Of a DNA stretch of 64,000 nt, positions 58,801 through 64,000 are shown in pieces. Below the pieces are notes generated by a model that was given only the letters and a program-made list of their open reading frames with translations, made no database searches and had not been told where the DNA came from. Each line of letters begins with the position of its first letter. The stretch's first letter is position 1. The stretch is from the NCBI GenBank assembly GCA_964020155.1, contig OZ026566.1:2122289-2186288 (forward strand), in the 5' to 3' direction. Origin of the DNA: Chondrilla cf. caribensis (lineage: Eukaryota; Porifera; Demospongiae; Chondrillida; Chondrillidae). Made by a program: the position numbers and the translations under genes.

Positions 58801-60301
58801 GAATGCCTATTGGTACATTCACTATAATGGTTACTACAATACATTGTGTTCTGTACATGGTACCATTTCTGAGTAGTCTTCAGCAAAACAGATAATTGCC
58901 AAAACAAAACTCTCTAGAATCTTACGAGGCACACTTTAAGAAATCTTCAGCTTAATTGTTGCAAAGGAAAAGGACCACAATTCACTTAACAGGCTACTTT
59001 GTAGATTAGAGATATCCCACAAATTTGTTTGTCAGGAATGTCATACTGTGTATAGGGGAAAAATTTCACAGAGGAACATTTGTGATCTTGTGCTCAAAGG
59101 AGCATTTCACAGTATTAATTTTGCAATTTGCCAAGTTTTTTAATACGTTTTGCTGCATTTGTGTTTTAATATTTTGGCTTGTAAGGATTCCAAGATTAAA
59201 TGTTTGTGAAATGAGCCAAATTATGAAAAACAGAAAATTTCACTTCAAGAAATTTTCCCACTATATTATGGTAGGATATCTATAATAGAATAGGTTCACA
59301 AAGGTTCACCAGGGTGTCAACTTTGTTCTCTAGTCAGTTGTTTTCATAGATTTGGGTCAGAAGGCATTTGTTCTGTTTTGACTCCTTTTGCAAGTGGAAG
59401 CAAATCCATTTTAGCAATATATAATTGATTTCTGTAATTTTTGTCTACTCTAGGCTACAATATGTAGCTCTGCCCTCGTGGTATATAGCTCACTGTTGTT
59501 TTCCTGTACCTCAGACCTTGAGGTAGTATAACTGTTATTGTATCCTGATTGAGGGGTGGATCAAAGGAAAAACTGTGCGTACATAAGCCATGTAGCACAG
59601 GTCAGTGATACAGCACAGGTCATCAGACAGGTTTCATTGTTAGGATTAATTGCGCGAGAACGAGGCAGGAAATTAGTAAATTTCTATTGCATGTAATATG
59701 TTTTATTGGACTATGTGCATATTTGTTGTATAAATAGTCTATCATTCACCACACCAGGATATAACTATTACATATAACTTATTGTGTTTTGAGCTGATAT
59801 AGTTGAATTGGTTGGTAATGAACATGCATATCTCTTTTGTAGTATTTGCTAGCAGACATGAAGGGTATTCTTCAATCTTATAGCTCACAAGAAATCTTTG
59901 TAGGAGTGGGTTCTAAGATGTATGCCAATGCGTAAGTTTGTAATATGTCTTGAGCATTATAGATGTGTGATTAATGTATTGTGTTTTTATGAATTGTCTT
60001 TTGACCAGATTCAACCCATAATATGTGACTGTGTGTGCATTGTATAATAATAATGTGTGTACGTACATGTGCATTGTGTACATGTGTTTTCAGTGTTCGT
60101 GTAAGTTTTCCCAATATCTTGGGCATTATAGATGTAGTATTGAACTGTGTGTGTGTCATTTTGTGTCAATAATATTATTGATTCATATTGTTCACCTTTA
60201 GGTATCAGAGCAATCTACAGCAAAGGAGTCTGACCAGTGAAGATAATGCCTACGCGAATGCTTGTCATGTGGCAACTAAAGCAGCCTTTAGGAAGATATG
60301 A
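48501..60301 (+). CDS. VWA-domain protein with Q/P-rich insert and Vwaint-like C-terminus, copy B (616 aa)
   Basis: Exons: 48501-48732, 53981-54142, 54549-54796, 55166-55546, 55628-55750, 55817-55962, 56025-56215, 58214-58306, 58596-58681, 59843-59931, 60202-60301. The MIDAS residues are intact (DRSGSMSG, ATDSTAL, LLTDGQAN). Two start codons (48501 and 48504) are possible; the second matches copy A. Exon 7 ends at GC instead of GT (56216-56217): if it is not spliced as a GC-AG intron, the protein stops three bases later and loses the Vwaint part. The Q/P exon is 58 codons shorter than in copy A. Intron 1 is 5.2 kb. The poly(A) signal of copy A is changed here. Confidence 0.85.
48733..49807. 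other. start of intron 1, VWA copy B
   Basis: A segment of about 420 bp (48812-49232), GC-richer than its surroundings, is absent from the aligned place in copy A (near 35930), so it is either an insertion in B or a loss in A. The rest is AT-rich non-coding DNA. Confidence 0.5.
49808..49868. repeat. (TG)n microsatellite
   Basis: About 30 TG units, the counterpart of 36391-36494. Confidence 0.95.
49870..50365 (+). mobile_element. retroelement reverse-transcriptase fragment
   Basis: Encodes DDLCASIARMVKQLSSEF, GIVSLLACHLIALNKLPGV and, after a shift, NATIAFNPLNREAALRNIQA, the RT palm motif-A region (consensus DATNAFN; here the first Asp is Asn). This is the part missing from the - strand copy at 44903-46850. 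Confidence 0.8.
50366..51871. other. intron 1 middle part, no gene seen
   Basis: 1.5 kb without a recognisable exon. A short CG-rich patch occurs at 50410-50560. ORFs here are short and unsupported. Confidence 0.5.
51872..52120. mobile_element. foldback/MITE-like element
   Basis: The left end ggatcaggtaaaaggaagat and the right end, reverse-complemented, ggatcaggtaaaatgaaccg continue to a shared ctggccatatgga. An inner inverted pair (gggttagatctggga, tccaagatctaaccc) lies between. About 249 bp, no coding. Confidence 0.6.
52236..53212 (+). repeat. CpG-rich tandem duplication of about 480 bp with a small ORF
   Basis: Two diverged units (about 52236-52712 and 52737-53212) share aagatggacgtcaccatggc-type starts and acctcgctaacgctcggtaa ends. 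The first unit holds an ORF from 52254 to 52490 (starting MSAKMDVTMADQFELPNDEL) with a GTGAGT at 52444; in the second unit it is broken. It looks like a duplicated first exon of an unknown gene or part of a repeat. Base composition is clearly GC-richer than the neighbours. Confidence 0.5.
53213..53980. other. end of intron 1, VWA copy B
   Basis: From about 53800 the sequence aligns with the DNA before exon 2 of copy A. An open frame at 53530-53805 shows no domain. Confidence 0.5.
56420..57865 (-). mobile_element. composite transposon insertion in intron 7 of VWA copy B
   Basis: Absent from copy A. On the - strand 57633-57286 encodes a LINE reverse-transcriptase C-terminal zinc knuckle (CALCNNHHPTVQHILLACPI), and 57834-57640 starts MAAKQSDLTLSKKMEILAAV, similar to the N-terminal HTH of CENP-B/pogo-type transposases (weak). 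The ends could not be defined exactly. Confidence 0.65.
59044..59274. mobile_element. old MITE, CCGTATAGCGGGAAA family, in VWA copy B
   Basis: Orthologous to 41088-41308 of copy A, in intron 9. Confidence 0.65.
59538..59762. mobile_element. copy-B-specific 225-bp insertion with 8-bp target duplication
   Basis: Flanked by aactgtta (59530-59537) and aactatta (59763-59770). Copy A has the single empty site aactgttaatataac. The ends carry short inverted tatcctg/caggata. The 8-bp duplication would fit a hAT-type non-autonomous element. Confidence 0.6.
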
Positions 60302-62340
60302 GATGGCTATTCCTATGTTAATTAGTATTTGAGCATGATTTGGATTCAGAAATTCTGTGTGATAATTGATTGATTTTTCACTATTACTTTGTATTGAGTT
60401 TATAATATTCTGCCTATATCTTAATAAGAACAAATTTCAGCGTATGTTTATCTATATTCAGGTATATATAATAATTATATACATTGCATTTTGCAATTTT
60501 ATATAATATAGGTCATGTCTATAGCTATCAACCATAATAATTTATTATTCATTGCAATTGCTTTGGGAGTTCAACAGATTGACCTAATTTTAGTGCTATA
60601 ATATTATATAATATATGAATATATCTAGTTCAGACAGAGCTCAGAGCAAAATCAAGGCAATTGCCTCCACAGTTCTCCTTAGTAGAGTGCCCAATTACCA
60701 TATAGCTGGAAATATACTGTATAGCGGGAAATTTTCGCAGATTTCACAGTTGGCCTGACATCCGTGAAAAATTTTATCCATAAATTAGGCATTCTCACTG
60801 TTCTGTTGTGTGACTCTAACCAGCATCTGCAAAAATTTTATCCGCGAATTTTCATTTTTGGAGCCATCCGCAAAAATTTTGTCCTGCGAAAATTTCCCAC
60901 TATACGGTACGTAGGAAATTTCTTTAGACGAATTGGTGATTTTCGAATCTACTGCCAATTAACTTCTGGCTCAGAAATGTAGCCTCGTGATCAATCCTTT
61001 CTTCATTCGAGTGTAAAGTATACGGAGACTATGATCATAATAATAACCCTTGGGAAGGCAACTGTTGAAATTTAATTTAGCCCAAAATTGCCATCCCCAG
61101 ATCTGTCTTTGATTGAGGTAACTAAGGTGGAGGCTAACATTTAACTTAATACATGCATGGACAAAAATATCATACTAATTAAATATTACTCATCTCTATT
61201 TTGACTAAAGGCCATTCAATTATTGAATATAAATTTTCATGTTTATTATACCAATCAATACTCACAGTTTGGTTTATTCAAGAAACAAATTGAACGTCTA
61301 AAAACGTTCATATATGCCAGAGTGAATTGATGTCAAAACAAGAAACAAATGATACAGAATTATCTTAGTATTTGGATGCATGAAGATTACGTAACCTGAA
61401 ATTCTGATTGCACTCTATAGTTACCTTAGAGTTTACAGCACATTACTTTGATTCAGCTCATCACTGGTTAACGGATCAATAGCTCTTAAATTTCCTAAAT
61501 AATTTACAAACAGTATACGTAGGATGTAACTACGACAAAGAAAAAAATAGCTACGTATGCTATAATAATATCTAGTACTTACAATTACGGAATACCAAAA
61601 ATCTCCTTGAAAGAAACAATTCCACCTCATGATCTCTCAAGCATCTACAGAATAGAGAAATACATCATAGTTAAACAAGTCAACTTGTATGGACCAACTA
61701 GCAGACTGTTGAGTAATAAGTAGTATATAGGTATGTAGGACTTAACAAAAGAGTTAATTTGGCACAAGGAGTGGACTCCAATGTAGGAGTGCATGGTCTC
61801 CAAAAGGATATATCTTGGATAATGGATGGGCCTGAATTTAAGAATGAAGTATGTAAGGCATAGGGAACCAGGAAGAATACTACTGTACAAGAAGAACTTT
61901 AAAGGGTATACTATACCATGTCATATAATACTGTATTACACGTTTGATACCAGAGGTACTAGGGCATGGAAAAATGCACCAGTAAGCATGGGGAATGAGA
62001 ACAGCTTCTTAAAAGAGACATCAAATGTGAACTCTTGGCTTGGACATATAAAATGATGCATGCACAATCAATGCCATACGTACTTCACCTTACAAACACC
62101 ACTAGAAAGCCTCAGAAATGATATGCCAGAAAAGTGGCATCTTATGTCACCCTCATCCAACAGGAAAGCCTGTATATATAGTATATATAAGTAGACCAAT
62201 GCATATTATGGCTGCTTACATCATACCGGAACCAAATTACCCTACACACAAACAGCTACGTATTGAGGGTTCCAAGAAAGGAAGCTGTAATAATAGATCC
62301 AATTGGAGCAGTCGGTGACAGTGATATGCAAAGCAAACAG
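60302..62340. other. non-coding downstream block shared with copy A
   Basis: Aligns in long pieces with 42118-44638. No gene recognised. Confidence 0.6.
60717..60907. mobile_element. young MITE, CCGTATAGCGGGAAA family, only downstream of copy B
   Basis: A 191-bp element with ends ctgtatagcgggaaattttc and gaaaatttcccactatacgg, flanked by TA. The aligned place in copy A (near 42545) is uninterrupted. Confidence 0.75.
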
Positions 62341-62863
62341 GTTTTAATGGCACAACACCTTGTGTTTCTTTTGTTTCAGGCAGAAATTAATTTTCAAGTA
62401 GAATATGTGAAAGGCATAAGCGTTCGTATGTAACATTCTTTTTCCTAAGGTAAGCCTGATATAATGCATGCGGAAGAGTAGTTTTACCTGGACAATACTT
62501 TCACATATCATGCATATGTCTACAACTTGATCACACATACAGGCTATGGTAAAGCTGACATCAAGTGTTCTCCACATAACAGTAATGACACTACACAGTA
62601 CTACTGTAGGTTTTGGCTAAAGAGTTTAAGTTTTAATATTGGAATAATATTATCTATGCTTAAATACAGTAATTCTTGTTAGTTACGATATTATATGTAA
62701 GGCATATATACAAATTATTCACTTACATACGTACGTAGGCCAAGGCCACGTCAATACATACAATATATATATATATAATATTAAATATATGTGTATGCAA
62801 TAATGTCATGTACATATATATAGCTTAACGCAAATAAGCTTATGTATTGATCAGCATGCATGC
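62341..62863. other. unique piece plus duplicated spacer
   Basis: 62605-62860 is similar to 31610-31980. On the - strand, 62577-62490 reads open (MWRTLDVSFTIACMCDQVVD) up to a GTAAAA; it may be an exon of an unrecognised gene, but nothing confirms it. Confidence 0.45.
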
Positions 62864-63109
62864 TTAACCATTTTGTTCCTCACACAGAAGCTGGTTACCC
62901 TCCAAGCACGACTCCAGCCTCATTCTCAGTACTGTGCAAAAGACCTTGTATACCGCTGAAAGGAGGCGAATCCCGCGATACCCATTTGGATCAAGTATTA
63001 CTTTCTCCACCTTCTTTGGTATAGGGTCTATTATACCCTCTCGCCATACAGCTGGGATCTGATGGAAGGAGATGAGGGGTTCTTGGAGTGTATGGGGTGG
63101 AATGGACAT
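62864..63109 (-). mobile_element. LINE reverse transcriptase, N-terminal part, inverted
   Basis: The - strand encodes IPAVWREGIIDPIPKK and DPNGYRGIRLLSAVYKVFC, the start of a non-LTR RT domain, ending EEQNG at the left edge. It abuts the oppositely oriented 3' part of a LINE. Confidence 0.85.
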
Positions 63110-63613
63110 GGTTCACTGGGAGAAATGTTCGCAGATTTGTCACTTCGTCAGGTGAACGAGATGTTGGAGGCATGTACATGGAGGAAGCTCTGGGAAGAGT
63201 GGAGAGGGGGCTGCAGCAGATCACAGAAGTTAAGATATTGGGAAGTTTTAGTAGGGGATATAGCTTTTGCAGAGTGGAAGATGGGAGGAGCAGTTAGAGT
63301 GCAAAGCAAAGATCAGAGGAAGCTGATGGGGAAATTGAGATGTGGATGTGCAAAGCTGGAAGTGGAAACAGGGAGATGGAGAGGAGTAGCGAGAGAAGAT
63401 AGGATCTGTCTGCTATGCAACAACGGTATGGGAGATGAGAGGCATTTCCTCACATCCTGTGAGGCCCTAAAAGATGAGAGATTTGATCCAAAGCAGCTAA
63501 TAAAGAATGAGGGCGACAATTTTGAATTAAATTACGCAATGAAAAGATTATGCGAGAAGTCGATCGCTAGGATGATTATGAGCATGTGGAAGAGAAGAGT
63601 TGAACTGTTGTGA
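63110..63613 (+). mobile_element. LINE 3' part, reverse-transcriptase C-terminus
   Basis: Open frame with VETGRWRGVAREDRICLLC and DERHFLTSCEALKDERF, the Cys/His knuckle typical of the end of LINE RT proteins; the stop is at 63611-63613. It is followed after about 60 bp by an (AAT)n tail. Confidence 0.85.
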
Positions 63614-63670
63614 ATTGTTCTATTTATTGATTGTTGTATGTGCTATTTTGGGAGTTCCCTATGGCAGCAC

Positions 63671-63705
63671 AATAATAATAATAATAATAATATAATAATA
63701 ACAAC
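63671..63705. repeat. (AAT)n tail
   Basis: Short AAT repeat at the 3' end of the LINE part. From here to about 63820 the - strand reads open (MREPITEVEFPTCTFIAAER), probably another element's end with its own tail in the same repeat. 63820-64000 is AT-rich with no gene. Confidence 0.6.
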
Positions 63706-64000
63706 AACTGGTGATCTGGCACTGGTGATCCCAACTCATTTATGTACTTATTACAGCGTCTTTCAGCTGCGATAAATGTACAGGTTGGAAATTCAACCTC
63801 CGTGATGGGTTCTCTCATTAATAAATTTAATGATTGTAATAGTGAAGATTTTATTTAGCTGCATGTAGTGTTTTTATTATTATTGTAATTATATTATTAT
63901 ATTTATTTATTTAATTGTAAAATATGTGTATATATGCATAACTTATGTGTATTTTATTTAATTTTAAAAATGAGTGTAATAATTATATATCATTACTTAT

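Noticed and set aside
62344..62577. - strand ORF as a PI3K or retroelement exon
   Set aside because: It has a plausible donor but no similarity I can name; kept only as a remark in the spacer entry.

Overview
The window reads as animal nuclear DNA. Genes are split into many short exons with GT-AG introns, the base composition is AT-rich, and mariner/Tc1-type, MITE-like and LINE-like elements plus long (CA)n/(TG)n tracts are common. The compact introns and gene types fit an early-branching metazoan, most likely a demosponge; that is inference, since no marker gene fixes the taxon.

Region 1 (about 0.7-31.5 kb, + strand) is one very large gene whose 5' end lies outside the window. I could chain 56 exons (697-31532, 9873 coding nt, 3290 residues) with every junction phase-consistent. 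The product is an RNF213/mysterin-family giant AAA+ ATPase: two AAA modules with Walker A/B motifs, the long helical part and the conserved C-terminal part are present. The two zinc modules that make RNF213 an E3 ligase (RING and RZ finger) are not found, and the protein ends in two tandem SAM domains that vertebrate RNF213 lacks. A complete Tc1-like transposon with intact transposase sits in one of its last introns.

Region 2 (31.5-35.4 kb) is a mosaic: a fragment of a class I PI3-kinase catalytic-domain gene on the - strand, a 778-bp long-TIR element inside (CA)n DNA, and a chimeric ORF in which the promoter and first codons of a VWA gene are joined in frame to the C-terminal domain of a retroelement.

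Region 3 (35.4-62.3 kb) holds two tandem + strand copies of an 11-exon VWA-domain gene (copy A 35512-42117, 674 aa; copy B 48501-60301, 616 aa). Each carries a Q/P-rich exon inserted inside the VWA fold and a C-terminal Vwaint-like region. The copies share introns and about 2 kb of downstream DNA, and differ by copy-specific transposon insertions that order events after the duplication. Between them lie the last-exon fragment of the PI3K gene, a decayed - strand retroelement, a strong hairpin and a TATA-driven small ORF.

Region 4 (62.3-64 kb) contains a repeat of the spacer that follows the RNF213-like gene and a LINE insertion with an inverted 5' part. No tRNA, rRNA or CRISPR array was seen. 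The two working gene families probably act separately: a giant ATPase scaffold of RNF213 type, and intracellular VWA proteins of the VWA-Vwaint class.
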